Shown here: positions 43,326 through 54,850 of the stretch, piece after piece
How the letters are laid out: each line of letters begins with the position of its first letter
Numbering within the stretch: the first letter of the stretch is position 1
Assembly: GCA_016271365.2 (NCBI GenBank)
Contig: CM028130.1
Coordinates: forward strand, 470,179,501-470,243,500
Length of the DNA: 64,000 bases
Reading direction: 5' to 3'
From: Neoceratodus forsteri
Lineage: Eukaryota; Chordata; Ceratodontiformes; Ceratodontidae
The notes under the pieces: generated by a model
The model's database searches: none
What the model saw: only the letters and a program-made list of their open reading frames with translations
What the model was told of the DNA's origin: nothing
Program-made: the position numbers and the translations under genes

Positions 43326-44468
43326 ATCACAGGCGGTATACGGTAATCCTAATATACAGACTAATAGATGGCCCATACCTTCTATTTTTGGTCACATGTT
43401 ACTCCTTCCTCGGTTGCGTTCCTGCTTTCTGATGGGAGATTTCTCCCTTCTTCTGTTTTTCAGGCTCGATACCAGGTGTCTGTTTCCTCAATATTCAAGT
43501 GCTGTTAACTTAAGCATGCCATCTTTGCCCATTTGGGTCCTGGACCCTGGCCCGTTGGGGCGGGCGGGGGTTAGTCACCCTTTCTGCTGTGGCGACTCAG
43601 CCTCACTCAGTCTCAAATTTATATCAGAAATTTCAGAGTCTCAATCCCGCTGGACCCCAGGGTATTTGTTATTACTGGCAGTCTGTGCTTAGTGTGAGTT
43701 GGGATGTTAAAGAGTGGCAGTCTGTTTGGACGGCTTTATTCAAATATATTAAATAGAATCTGTACTGTTTTCTTCAGTTTTAAATTTTACACAATCTCTA
43801 CTTTACCCCTTCCCACTTGGCCTGAATGGGCAGGTTGTCCTCTTCCACCTGTACTCTGTGCGGCCTGGAGGAGGGTACCCTCAAGCACATCCTATGGGAT
43901 TGTAAAATGCGACCATTCTGGATTTCTATTTAGGCTCGTTTGGACCCCTTGCTGGGGCTTGATGACCTGGTTACCCCAGAAGTTTGTCTAGTTGGTCATT
44001 ATTGTGACACTGTCTTCGGCCCCAGGAAGGGGTATTTGGCTTTGATAGCCATTACTGCCAAATTGGTTATTTTGCACCACTGGTTTGATGATAGTATTCC
44101 TTCCTTTAGGGAATAGCGCAAGGAAATCCTTCAGGTGTTGCATATAGCAAAACAGATTGTTACTCTCTGGGATAAACTGAATATTTTCCAGACTAGGTGG
44201 GAACCCTTATATACCCTTTTATAAATTTTTCAATGACATTTATATGTTCCTTTCACTTTTTTTTTCTTTTTTGTTTTATTTGATCATTACAGTGTGGCCT
44301 CCTGTTTTGTGTTTATACCTTCGTGGTGCTCCGGGAAGGGGGGCGCATTACTATTCTGGAATTTGTTTTTGTTTCATGTTGCCTTTTGCTTGTCTTTTGA
44401 ATTACTAGGTGTTGGTGTTTGTCTTTTTACTGTATTGGTTGAAAAGTTAATAAAGTATATTGAATAAA
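43326..44468 (+). mobile_element. L1-like LINE 3' fragment with TSD
   Basis: Ends 'GTTAATAAAGTATATTGAAT' plus an A run, and is flanked by 'AAAACACCTTTCT' on both sides (within 43312-43325 and 44469-44482). The TSD plus A tail is the L1 signature of target-primed insertion. 5'-truncated at about 43326. Confidence 0.85.
43830..44215 (+). pseudogene. L1-like ORF2 C-terminal zinc-binding region
   Basis: 'CTLCGLEEGTLKHILWDCKM' (43855-43915) matches the Cys-rich C-terminus of L1/Tx1-type ORF2 (C..C ...H....C), then 'FWISI', a stop near 43934, 'LDPLLGLDDLVTPEVCLVGH' and 'RKEILQVLHIAKQIVTLWDK' follow. Only this terminal part of ORF2 is present and it has at least two stops. Confidence 0.78.
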
Positions 44469-44482
44469 AAAAACACCTTTCT

Positions 44483-44740
44483 GGGTCATTTTTCAAAAAA
44501 GTAGCTCCAGAATCCACCTAACAGGGACCTGATTAGCAAGATACGTGTGCTTGTGCCTTTTCAGGATCTCATTTTGATGGGGTTTGAAAATTTCTTTTTG
44601 GGGGGAAACAGAAACAAGATGGCGGCCATACGAGAAAGGAATTTTTTTCTCATAAAAAAAGGATTACCCCCATACGAAAAAGGATCTTTTTCCATATGTA
44701 CCAAATTCTCTTTTGCGTTCTAAGCAGCTATCCAAAAACT
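44483..44740. repeat. Continuation of the AT-rich palindrome field
   Basis: 'CATACGAGAAAGGAATTTTT' and 'CGAAAAAGGATCTTTTTCCA' with 'CATATG' continue the pattern of 42690-43325, so the L1-like fragment was inserted into this field. Confidence 0.6.
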
Positions 44741-45124
44741 GCACTGAGCATGCTCAGAACTAAAATTTCAAATTCTTATAACTTTGGAATGGATTACTTT
44801 TTTTCACCAAACTAGTGAAAGGCACCACTGTGTGCTAAGCCCTTTGTACCCTGAGAATTTCAGAATAAAATTCCAAACCATCTGAACACTAAGCGATGAC
44901 AATAAAACAGCAGAAACATCTTTTTTTTAATTATTTTTAACTGGATCTCGGAAGTCATACATCTGACTGGAACAAAGCCTGGCATGTCAAGAGATCTTGC
45001 CCCCGAGGCTGTGCATGCACAATTATGGCAAATTCATTGAATTGTTGCATAGCTATTAAAGTGCAAAGTTTGGGGTTTAATGTAAAATCCCCTGCTCTAC
45101 CCTAACTATAGTGGTGCTACCATG
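44741..45124. other. Unassigned sequence
   Basis: No coding signal and no repeat that I can support. Confidence 0.4.
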
Positions 45125-45458
45125 CCACTATAATACATATAGTAGAATTTGTAGAGGGTACAACTGCCATATCAACTTGGGTTCTTTATCCACAAAGTAG
45201 GATATGTAGAAGGCCCATCAGTCATATCAGATTAGGGTGCTATTTCTACAGTGTAGGATGAATAGGGAGTACATGTGCCATGCTAAGTTGGGGTACTATA
45301 TCCAAAATGTAGATTGATTATAGGGCACAGTGGTTAAATCATATTAGGGCACTACTGTATATCCTAAATGCAGGATGTGACTGGAGTGCAGCTGTCATAT
45401 TATATTGGGGGTACTATATTTACAATATAAGATGTGCAGGGGTTACAGCTGTCATAGG
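45125..45458. repeat. SatC minisatellite, fragment 2
   Basis: About six diverged ~55-bp units, such as 'GGGTGCTATTTCTACAGTGT' and 'GGTACTATATCCAAAATGTA', each followed by a 'GTCATATYA'-like word. Confidence 0.85.
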
Positions 45459-45671
45459 GATCATAGCTGAATACGAGCCAAGATTAGAGATGCAGTGAAT
45501 TTAAAATCCACTGGCAAAGTGAATGCGAAGTGGCTACTTCGTGTTGTTACTTTGCTATATGGAGTGCCCCATAGGAAAGGCTCACTTCGCCTTATTATTA
45601 TCACTTCACGTTGTAATTCCGCCTTGAACGCGAAGTAAGGTGGAGTGACAATATTGGCAGCATCCAACCCA
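45459..45671. other. Sequence with GCGAAGTG/CACTTCGC words
   Basis: 'GAATGCGAAGTGGCTACTTC' and 'CTCACTTCGCCTTATTATTA' are interspersed in both orientations, as also at 46890-47020 and 48715-48830. It probably belongs to the same element as the duplicated segments to its right. Confidence 0.45.
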
Positions 45672-45955
45672 CACAGTCACCAGAATGAATGTGTACCCCC
45701 AAAGTGCTACTGTCTTGTGTCCAGAAAACTCCCCAGTGCTGATGAAGTGAAATGAGAGTGTAACAAAAAATGCAGTCTCCCAGAATTAATGGTGCACTCA
45801 GTCATGTGTGCCGTGGTCAGGTCATACACAGAGTCACCAGAATTAATGCACATCCCCAAAATGCTACTGTCTTGTGTCCTAAAAATTCCCCAGTGATGAA
45901 GTGAAATGAGAGTGTAACAAGAAATGCAGTCTCCCAGAATTAATGGTGCCATGCA
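45672..45955. repeat. ~157-bp tandem duplication
   Basis: 'GTCACCAGAATGAATGTGTA' to 'CTCCCAGAATTAATGGTGC' (45674 on) is repeated from 45831 with about 10% differences. Both contain 'TGCTACTGTCTTGTGTCC'. Confidence 0.85.
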
Positions 45956-47045
45956 AACACACAGACAGATTAAGATTGCGCTGCACACTCAAGGGATGGA
46001 TACAAAAAGGCACAACACCACCTAACCAGTGGCCACAGGTCACAAATCCAAATCTGGAAAGGAATACATTTTGCCAGCTGGGGGATTAGTGCATGGCAGT
46101 AACAATCCACTGTCAGTAAAGATACCACAAAGCAGTATAAAAAATTCATGCAGGTGCAGTGGATAGCAGGTTCACACTGCTGTAATTGCTCTGTAACACA
46201 ATAAAAGGTGCCTGATTTAATGGCACACATTGCACACACACTCACACGCACACTCAAATAATGCGTAGCAAATTGAAAACCTTCAGTAATATAACCAAAT
46301 GTTTTAAACAGACAAATTGTACACTGCTGCACCACAACAATCAGCAAAAAAATTCAAGAATTACTGAAAATATTACTGTGTGTACATTAACACAGTTATA
46401 CAAGAAAAATATAACCAAAACAGAAAGACTGCCTTTTTCTCCCAATTAATCTACCTACACCACAAATACGCCCTTCCCCCAAATCACACTTCACAGTACA
46501 CAGACTGACTGTTCTAAATTAACACTGAAAATCCACACACAACAGTAATCACTCGATGATATGAGCACAGAAGGGTCTCCTACAATCGATGTACTAAATT
46601 TTGAACAAAAAATATTACTCAAAAAGGCATTTTAAACAGCTTTTAGAGGTTTTGAATTGCAGAGCTCTGACAGTAAACTGTCTCCAGCTACCACTGCACA
46701 CACACTACCCAGGCCAGAACTGAGGCTGTGCCGAACAATCTAGTGCCCATGTGACCTGCAATCCTGTGAATAACTGCAGAATTTCATTTGGAGCTCAATT
46801 ACAGGGTGAAGTAAGGTGAATTACATTGATTTCAATGTACTTCACCTTAAAATTGGTGGAGAAGTGGTTTGGGGAAGGCGGAATAATGCAAAGTCACTGG
46901 TTTCAATGGACTTCGCGTTCCTCATTATGAAGCGAAGTACTCCGCTTCACATTGTGGAGTTCTCTGCGGATTTCACGTCACTCAGTGAATCACTTCATGG
47001 AGCAAATTGGGGCCACTTCCTCCACCATTATTTACAGTACTGCAA
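45956..47045. repeat. 1.09-kb repeat, copy A
   Basis: Matches 47748-48836 throughout at perhaps 85-90%, starting 'CACAGACAGATTAAGATTGC' and ending 'TTGGGGCCACTTC'. It includes 'GATGATATGAGCACAGAA' and a 3' part rich in 'CTTCGCGTT' and 'AAGTACTCCGCTTC' palindromic words. Offset between copies about 1.79 kb. No ORF is conserved as protein between the copies in a way that suggests coding. Confidence 0.85.
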
Positions 47046-47054
47046 CTCACATGC

Positions 47055-47640
47055 TGTACGGGAAGGAACGTGAATGCCTATGGCTGTACTCCCTCAATCA
47101 GCTGTAGCACAAAACTTCCCAACTTAAAAACGCCTATTAATGAGTACAATGGTGGAGTGGTGAAGTCTGGAGAGATACCACAAAACATGCTTACAATACA
47201 TCCAAGTAACTAGTAAAAAAAATTTATGTTGTGATTCGTGACGTGATCATGAAACGTGATTTGAGACTGCATTTGTGACCATGATGATGAAGAACATGAT
47301 TTGGTGTCAACGATGTGAGATAATCAATATGGAACTGTATTGGGAACGCGAATGCCTAAGGCTGTACTTCCCCGATGAGCTGTAGCACAAACTCCCTGAC
47401 TTAAAAACACTCATTAATGAGTACAATGGCGGGGTGGTGAAGCCTGGAGAGATACTACAAAACATGCTTACAATATATCCAATTAAATAGTAAAAAAATT
47501 AATGTTGTGATTCATGACATGATCGTGAATCGTGATTTGTGACTGCATTTGTGACCTTGATGATGAAGAACGTGATTTGTATCACAAGTGACTCGTGATG
47601 ATGGTCCTGACTTAAAAACGCATATTAATGAGTACAATGT
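47055..47640. repeat. ~286-bp tandem duplication between the 1.09-kb copies
   Basis: 'GAATGCCTATGGCTGTACT' (47072) recurs as 'GAATGCCTAAGGCTGTACTT' (47351). Each copy ends in a run of 'CGTGATT'-type words ('GTGATTCGTGACGTGATCAT'), a degenerate short inner repeat. A third partial copy starts near 47610 ('GACTTAAAAACGCATATTAA'). Confidence 0.85.
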
Positions 47641-47747
47641 TCATGCAGAATTATGCACCACACCTGTCCAGTACTCTAAAGGGGAAGCCAAAGAAACAAC
47701 TGTGACTTAAGTTATAGATGGAGATTGGGCCCTAAAGAGATGCAAAT

Positions 47748-48836
47748 GCACAGACAGATTAAGATTGCACTGCACACTGAAGAGATGCAGACGCAAAGAC
47801 ACAACACCTAACCAGTACTCACCATCAGAAATTCAAATCTGGAAAAGAATGCCTTTGCTGGTTGGGGTGGGCTGCGGGGGGGTGGGAGCAGTGTACTGCA
47901 CTGTGGCAGTAACAGTCACTAGTATTAGTACCAGTAAAAATACCACAAAGAAGTACAAAAATCACACAGCTGCAGTGGATAGCAGGTTCACATTGCTGAA
48001 ATTATTATGTGGCACAATAAAAGGTGTCTGATTTGATGACACACGTCACACACATACTCACACACACACTAAGTAATGCATTGCAAATTGAAAACTTCAG
48101 TAATATAACCACATATTTTAAACAAACTAAAATTATGCACTGCTGCACCACAACAATCAGCAAAAAAATGGCAAGAATTATTGAAAGTATTACCGTGTGT
48201 GCATTAACACAGTTATACAAGAAAAATATCACCAAAACAAAAAGCACTGTCTTTTTCTCCAAGTTAATCTACCTACACCACAGATACACCCTTCCCCCAA
48301 AGCACACTTCCACGGTCTCTTAGTACAGAGACTGAATGTTGTACATCAATATTCAAAATCCACACACAAACAATAAACGCTCGATGATATGAGCACAGAA
48401 AGGTTTCCTATAATTGATGAACTAAAGTTTCAGAAAAAAAATAACTCAAAAAGGCTTTTTTAACAGGTTTTAGAAGGTTTGAATCGCAGAGAGCTCTCAG
48501 AGCAGATTGTCTCCTACAGCTTCCTACACACACTACCCCAAAACTGAGGCTGTGCAAAACAATTTAGAGCTCATGTGACCTGAAATCCCATAAATCACTG
48601 CAAAATTCTCCTTTGGAGCTTAAAAACAGGGCAAAGTGAGGCAAAGTACCTTTGCCTTAAGAATTGGTGGAGTAGTGGTTTGGGAAGACGGAGTAATGTG
48701 AAGTAATTGTTTTCAGTGGACTTCGCGTTGCCCATTATAACGTGAAGTACTCCGCTTCGCATTGCAGAGCACTCCGCGAATTCGCCTTCACTCTGCAGAT
48801 CACTTTGTGGAATTGGGGCCACTTCACCCATTACTA
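47748..48836. repeat. 1.09-kb repeat, copy B
   Basis: Second copy of 45956-47045. A 20-bp G-rich piece ('GGGGTGGGCTGCGGGGGGGT' type, near 47868) is specific to this copy. Confidence 0.85.
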
Positions 48837-48876
48837 GCCAAGAAGGGTAAGAGCTCATATGCAGCTTGCCCTTAGC

Positions 48877-49490
48877 TCAAAGTGAAAAGCCATTAATATA
48901 GTTTGAATCACAGTATATATTCAGGCACCTCTTGAATGCATCCATAGAAGTGCATCCTACTACTTCTGGAGGAAATCTATTCCAAACACTGACCACCCTT
49001 TGAGTAAATAAACATGCTTTCTTCCTAGCTCTGCATCTCTGTCCCTTGAGCTGGAGCACATGAGACCTAGAGGAATAGTTTTTATCTTTATAATGCAGTC
49101 CTCAACAATCCCAGAGATCATTATCTGTAAATGCCCTAAAGACAAGGCACATATCGCCCCTGAGGTGCCTATACTCCAAAGTATACATAATCAGTGCCTT
49201 AATTCTATCCTGATAATTAAGCTGATTCACAGACCAAATCATTTTTTCTAACCCTTCTCTGGACACTTGCCAGTAGATTTATATCATTTCTGGACATTGA
49301 AGCTGAAAATTGTGGGCAATATTCCAGGTGGGGCCTGACCAGTGAGGTGTACAGTGGCAGAATGATCATCTTGTCTCTGTTGGTTATATGCCTAGCAATA
49401 CATCCCAGAACAGCTGTTGCTTTACTGTTGCTAGGCAGTTCCTGCTATTCTTGAAGTCATTGGTTATAACTACACCTAGGGATGGGTAGT
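48877..49490 (-). pseudogene. CR1 ORF2 C-terminal region
   Basis: Pieces in order on the minus strand: 'GVVITND' (about 49480), 'YTSLVRPHLEYC'-like sequence (about 49350, frame-shifted), 'LEYRHLRGDMCLVFRAF' (about 49165) and 'KKACLFTQRVVSVWNRFPPE' (49020) with 'FKRCLNIYCD', ending at the stop near 48877. This is the last ~200 residues of ORF2 with several frameshifts. Confidence 0.8.
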
Positions 49491-49499
49491 ATGACAGCT

Positions 49500-49997
49500 A
49501 CACATGGAATCTCCTAAATTACTGATTACCAGGTCTGATATATGGCCACCTCTAGTGGGCATCATCACATGTTGATCTAGTCCCATGTCCCTGATTGTAG
49601 TAAAAAACTCTGTTTCTGCTTTTGTTTTATCCAAACTAGTGTTCTAATTTATAGATGAAAAATTGAAATATCCTAAAATTAAGATTCTCTTGTCCAAATA
49701 CAGTTTATTTAAGTGTTCTATTAACACTTTATCTAGCTCATGAATTTGAGAGAGTGGCCTATATATTAGTCCAAGTACAATTTATTTCCCATGATCTGGT
49801 GTAATCTTCAACCATAGGTCTTTGATGGAATTATCATCCTCCATATTAAATGCAGTTTCCATCTAAATATTGTCTGCCACATATATGGCTATCCCTCCAC
49901 CCATCCTACTTGTCCTGTCTCTACTATATAAATTAAATCCAGTGATATTTCTGTCCCAGTCATCACCATGCTTCCACCACACCTCTGTGATGGTACA
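49500..49997 (-). pseudogene. CR1 endonuclease, C-terminal part
   Basis: Minus-strand reading with frame changes gives 'TEVWWKHGDDWDRNITGFNL', 'RMGGGIAIYVAD', 'LIYRP'-like and 'ILILGYF' motifs of the apurinic-type endonuclease that nicks the target. The 5' half of the domain lies beyond the Ty3 insertion at 60982-61157. Confidence 0.72.
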
Positions 49998-51395
49998 TGT
50001 CACAAACTCAATCCTGGGGTCAGGTCCACTGAGCTCACAGTGCCCACCCTTAAGTGCAGTCTGTGATGGGGTGGGACAGGGATACCCTCCTCATCCTTTT
50101 TGAATGCTCGCTGAGGTCACAACTGTACCTCTGCATCAGGATCCCGGGCATCCCTTTAACTCTGGATAAGGGCACAATACCAGTCTCGAGTCTTGTGGCC
50201 AAATATGACCCCTTCCTTGGCTAGTACACAAAGGAGAAAGACCCAGGTGTCACACTCTCTTCGAGGTAGCAGCATAAGCCTGATTTGGCCTTCTTCCTAA
50301 GGTACATGCAACAGCGTGTTTCAAAATCCCTGCAGACCTGTCCCTGAAATGTTGGTATTCTCCCTATCCTTCCAGATCCCTTACAGACCCTTTTTCAATT
50401 TGGTTGCTATGGTGACCCCTCTAAGCAATTAACAGTTGTCACAGATTATCAATACTGCTTCAAATTCACACACACACATATATATAAATCTTACACATGA
50501 AGAATTTTTTTAGGAAAACAAATGTTTTCCTAAAATACCTAAATACAGTTACAACTAACAAGAGAATATACTAATTTGGGTTACAGTATACATAAACAAA
50601 AATGGAAAAATGTACAGTGAAATGCACTAACGCCGTTAGCTAAAAAGTCTACCTTATATTTGCAGTGAATTGAAGTCCAGAAATAGTGGATGAAGGTTTT
50701 CAGTTTCCTTTAGTTCTTTGCAGCCAAACTGGGTCTCAGCAGTATGGCTTCTGGTATGTGTCAAACAGAGTGTCCAGATGAAAATGTGTGTCCAAATGCC
50801 CCGAGCTGGGGCTATTTATACCTGTCTGTAAACCTGCAGTGTCATCACTTTCCAGTTCAGAGCAACTACTCCGTTTGGCCAGGAGATGTTACTGTTCTGC
50901 TGTTTCCAAAAATCAAATCCCGGCATTTAAATTCTAAGTCTTTGAAGTCCCCTGTAGACTGCTGGAACCCATAAGATAAAATTCACACTGTCCTGTTAGA
51001 ATGGTCATCTGCTGTTCAATTCCTGGCTAAAACATTCTGGGCTTTTGAACTGGCTTAATTTAATTAGTTACAAGGATGATCCTGTAAGGTTTATGATTAT
51101 TCAAACTGATTTTATTACCTGTTTACCTTGGGTAGTTAACATAGAGGAATACTCTTTGATCAGTTATCCACAAGCTTTTTGACATGAACTTGTCAGATTC
51201 CTGGCAAGCAAGGCTGGTTTGCAGGTTAAAAGAAGGTGAAAAACCTTTTAAAAATCCAATCTTTCTATGTCCCCTTGAATTAACACCAGCATTCTGTCAT
51301 GTAAATACTGTATACACACAGCTATATCAAACAAAATACATATACAACAGAATTATATCCACAAATAAGGACTAGCAGTTAGATAGCTCACAACA
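49998..51395 (-). repeat. Gmr1-like 3' LTR
   Basis: About 1.4 kb. On the plus strand it begins 'TGTCACAAACTCAATCCTGG' and ends 'AGATAGCTCACAACA'. It aligns along its length with the other LTR outside the CR1 insertion, including 'ACCAGTCTCGAGTCTTG', 'GATCCCTTACAGACCCTTTT' and 'TTCTAAGTCTTTGAAGTCCC'. Confidence 0.9.
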
Positions 51396-51406
51396 TCCCT
51401 CCATCC
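51396..51406 (-). other. Polypurine tract
   Basis: On the minus strand 'GGATGGAGGGA' lies directly before the 3' LTR start TGTTGTGAGC, where plus-strand priming by RNase H-resistant RNA would begin. Confidence 0.75.
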
Positions 51407-51483
51407 TAGATTGAATTTGTGGAAATCCATCCCTATGCATGGTATGATTTTCACAACTTTTGTTCACTGCTCTGTCAAGATAG

Positions 51484-51864
51484 CTAGTCTGCATTGGCAC
51501 TGGCTGATCTGGCCCTGTGGGTAATGGACATATTGTAGCCCTGTAAGGCAGTACTCCATCTTAAGAGACAACCATTCATTTTACCCATCTGTGTCAGCCA
51601 CACCAGGGAGTTATGATCGGTCTGTACCTCGAAGTGCCTCCCATAGAGGTATGGCACTAATTTCTTCGGGGACCATAACAGTGCAAGGCATTCCTTTTCA
51701 ACTGTGGAATATGCCTGCTCCTGAGGAAGCAACTGTTTGCTAAGGTACACTATTGGGTGATCTTTCCCTTGGTTAGAGGTTTGACTGAGGACTGCTCCAA
51801 TCCCCACATCTGAGGCATCTGTCTGGACTACAAATGGTTTACTGTAATCTGGACTGGCCAACAC
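51484..51864 (-). pseudogene. Gmr1-like RNase H
   Basis: 126 codons: 'SKPFVVQTDASDVGIGAVLS' (first catalytic Asp region), 'YSTVEKECLALLW' (Glu) and 'HFEVQTDHNSLVWL' (second Asp), ending after 'THRARSASANAD' at a stop near 51484. It would degrade the RNA strand of the hybrid. The domain is nearly intact, but it is separated from the RT by a stop just upstream (near 51892). Confidence 0.88.
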
Positions 51865-51891
51865 AGGGGCATTGAACAGTGCCTCCTTTAG

Positions 51892-53051
51892 TCATGCAAA
51901 GGCTCGTTCAAAGGTTGGCTCCCATTTTACCTTTTTGGGCATTCTTTTCTTTAGCAGGTCAGAGAGGGGAGCTGTCAGAGTACTGTAATTTGGTACAAAC
52001 TTTTGATAGTACCCGGCAGTCCCGAGGAAAAACTGAACCTGCTTCTGGGTTTCAGACCTGGGCCACACCTCTATTGCCCCATTTTGGCTTGACTGGGATG
52101 GAGTTGCCCCCGCCCTTCTACATGTCCTAGGTATGCCACCACCGCCATGGCCACCTGGCACTTTTCAGCCTTGGCAGTGAGCCCAGCCCTCTGTATCCTG
52201 CCCAACAATCCCTTCAGGTGGGACAGGTGTTCCTTCCAACTGGCACTGAAGATGGCACTATCATCCAGATATGCCATTGCATACTCTTCAGTACCATGCA
52301 ACACCTGGTTGACCAACCTTTTGAAGGTGGAAGGGGCATTCTTCATTCCAAAAGGCATTACCTTGAACTCGAATAATCCTATTGGAGTGATGAAGATCAA
52401 TCTCTCCCTAGTTCTGGCAGTTAACCCCACCTGCCAATACCCTTTTGTCAAGTCAGTGGTGGTAAGGTATGTTGCCCCTCCCAACTTGTCCAGTAGTTCA
52501 TCCATCCATAGCATTGGGTGGGTGTCTGATTTTGTGACTGCATTGAGTACATGACAGTCCACACAAAAGCAAGTACACACATCTGGCTTGGGAACGAGGA
52601 CTACGGGTGAGACCCAGGAGCTGTGGGATTTCTGGATTACCCCTAAATGCAGCATTTTCTCCTCCTCCCTCCTAATGTCCCTTAGGATGGCCTGAGACAC
52701 CCGGTAGGCTGTCTGCTGTATGGGCACTTGCATCCCCATGTCTACATCGTGTGTCACTAAGGGGGGTAGTCCAGGCTTGGCTGTAAACAAAGGGGGAAAG
52801 TCTGCTAAAACCTCCCTCACTTCCTGGGTCTGTGCCAGGGTCAAGTGAAGTGGCATTTTGATTGCTTCGGAAAAGGACTTCTTCTTGTTTTCCTCCAGCA
52901 AGTCCAGTAGGGGGTCTTCTTTGTCAGTCCCCTCCCCAGGACTACACACTGCAAATACCATGTCTGCCCTATTTGCATATGGCATCATCATGATGACATG
53001 GCACATTCTTTGGGTATGTCTCCTGTCAGGCAGTTCTACAATATAGTTCAT
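51892..53051 (-). pseudogene. Gmr1-like reverse transcriptase
   Basis: The frame 53051-52071 runs through 'VSQAILRDIRREEEKMLHLG', 'IQKSHSSWVSPVVLVPKPD', 'YLTTTDLTKGYWQVGLT', 'FKVMPFGMKNAPSTFKRLVN' and the active-site box 'AMAYLDDSAIF'. After a frame change near 52090 the connection domain follows (52161-51892: 'VQFFLGTAGYYQKFVPNYST', 'LTAPLSDLLKK'). The residues around the active site look complete, so the RT decayed by frameshift, not by loss of its core. Domain sequence is Ty3-type. Confidence 0.9.
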
Positions 53052-53063
53052 GTCATTAACCTG

Positions 53064-54000
53064 TCAGACTACCTTGTATGGTCCCGCCCACTTGGCCTGC
53101 AGCTTGTCCTTCTGGACCAGGATTAGGCCCATGACTTCCTGACCTACACTATATGAGCGAGATCTGGCTCTGCAGTCAGACCAAGCCTTTTGCTTCTGCT
53201 GGGCAGCTGACAGGTTGCTCTGAGCTTCTATTATAAGCTCCTTTATATTTTCCCTAAACTTCTGGACATACTCCACTATGGGAGTTCCCTGGGTGGCATG
53301 CTTGCCTTCCCAGTCTTCCTAGATCAAGTCTAGGGGCCCACGCACTCTATATCCATATAAGAGTTCAAAGGGGGAGAACCCTGTTGACTGTTGCGGCACC
53401 TCCCTGTATGCGAACAACAGGTGGGGAAGATATCTCTCCCAGTCCCTCCCATGCTGTTCGGCAAATGCTTGAAGCATTGATTTTTGGGTACCATTAAACC
53501 TTTTCACAAGCCCATTGGCTTGCAGATGATAAGGTGTTGTGTGTCTCTGCACCACCCCACACTTCTCCCACAAACACTTCATCAGGTCCGACATGAAGGT
53601 ACCCTCTCGATCAGTGATAACCTTCTGCGGAAACCCAACATGGGAGAAAAACCCTAGCAAGGCGTCTGCCACTTTGTCTGTCCTAAGTGAGGTGAGGGTG
53701 ACCGCCTCTGAGTATCGGGTGGCATAATCGACCACCGTCAGGATAAACCTCTTCCTGGACAAGCTGGGGGTACTCAAAGGTCCCACAATATCCATTCCTA
53801 CCCTCTGGAATGGGTCCTCCACAATGGGAAAGGGAATTAGGGCTGATTTGGTTTTACTACCTGCCTTCCTCATTTGTTGGCACTGGTGACAAGACCCTCA
53901 ATATTTCTTCACCTGCTGAGTGACGTTAGGCCAATAGAAATTCTGGGCCAATAGCTGCATGGTGCGCGTGATTCCCAGATGTCCAGACATGGGGATATCA
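53064..54000 (-). pseudogene. Gmr1-like integrase
   Basis: Upstream of the RT. The N-terminal zinc-binding part (about 53990-53880) has 'MQLLAQNFYWPNV' and 'CHQCQQMRK' with a stop between them. The core 53873-53319 has 'VGMDIVGPLSTPSLSRKR' (first Asp), 'VITDREGTFMSDLMK' (second Asp) and 'HTTPYHLQANGLVKRFNGTQ'. In retroelement integrases the residue after 'NGLV' is the catalytic Glu; here it is Lys. The C-terminal part (53276-53064) includes 'KLQAKWAGPYKVV', a GPY-type end. It would join cDNA to host DNA. Confidence 0.88.
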
Positions 54001-54463
54001 TGAGCGATCTTGAGCAATCACCTACGGTACCCTTGGGGAACATCAAGCTGCCTGTCCATCACCTTTCCCTCTGTCCTTATGTCCTGCATATACAACAGTC
54101 CATTGTCCCAATATATTCTGTCTTCTGTCACCTCCCTGTGTCCCGGAAGATTTTGCACAAGCCCTCAGCCTCTCCAAACAAGGATCAGTCCTCTGAGCAG
54201 CTGCAAATTCTTCACATTTTCCAAAGGCATGGGACATGCCCCTTCAGTTCTTAAACTGGGGTCTATAACTCTAGCATCAGAGCATTCAGGGTCACTACCA
54301 TCCATAACCTTCTGACCATTGGTTACCCATCCCTCCTCAGAGTAACCTTCTGTAGTTGTTTTGTGAACTGCTACATGGGGAAGTCCTACCTCCCTTTCAC
54401 TACTCTCCATTTCATGAGACACAGGCTGGGGAACCAGCCTCCCATTTTTTTCCACAGGGGCCT

Positions 54464-54850
54464 CTATGGTGTCAAGGGAACTACAATCCAATTTTGCCAT
54501 CTGACTTCAGGGAACCACACACACCACTCCTTCTGGAGATTGTTCCCTATTATTACATCCAGGGTGAGGTTGTCTGCATGACCACTTATTATACTCTCTC
54601 TTCCTGTCTCACCCCAGTCCAGGAGAACACTAGCTAGTGGCAAAGTTTTTTCCTCCCCAGTGAATCCCTTTACTGTTATGAACTGATTAGGTATAAGCTG
54701 TTCAGGCTCAACCAAATCCCCTTTTGCTAAGGTAAGAGATGCTCCCGTGACCCTTGACCCATGGGTGTGCACCCCATTTACAGTAACCGGGTGTATGCGC
54801 TCCTTCATGTTTATAGGCAAGCTTTCCGGGACACACAATGCAGCCAACTC
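54464..54850 (-). pseudogene. Gmr1-like aspartic protease
   Basis: After the zinc knuckle in the same frame: 'VTVNGVHTHGSRVTGASLTL' with 'PLASVLLDWGETG' and 'NLTLDVIIGNNLQKEW' (the 'IIGxD'-type flap or end region). The catalytic D(T/S)G triad position reads VTG, so the active Asp is absent, consistent with a decayed copy. The frame ends at 54464. The protease would cut the Gag-Pol polyprotein. Confidence 0.75.

Noticed and set aside
45970..46347. Minus-strand ORF conserved between 45970-46347 and 48005-48262 as evidence for a gene
   Set aside because: The similarity follows from the 1.09-kb DNA duplication; flanking non-coding sequence is equally similar and the frames end at different points.
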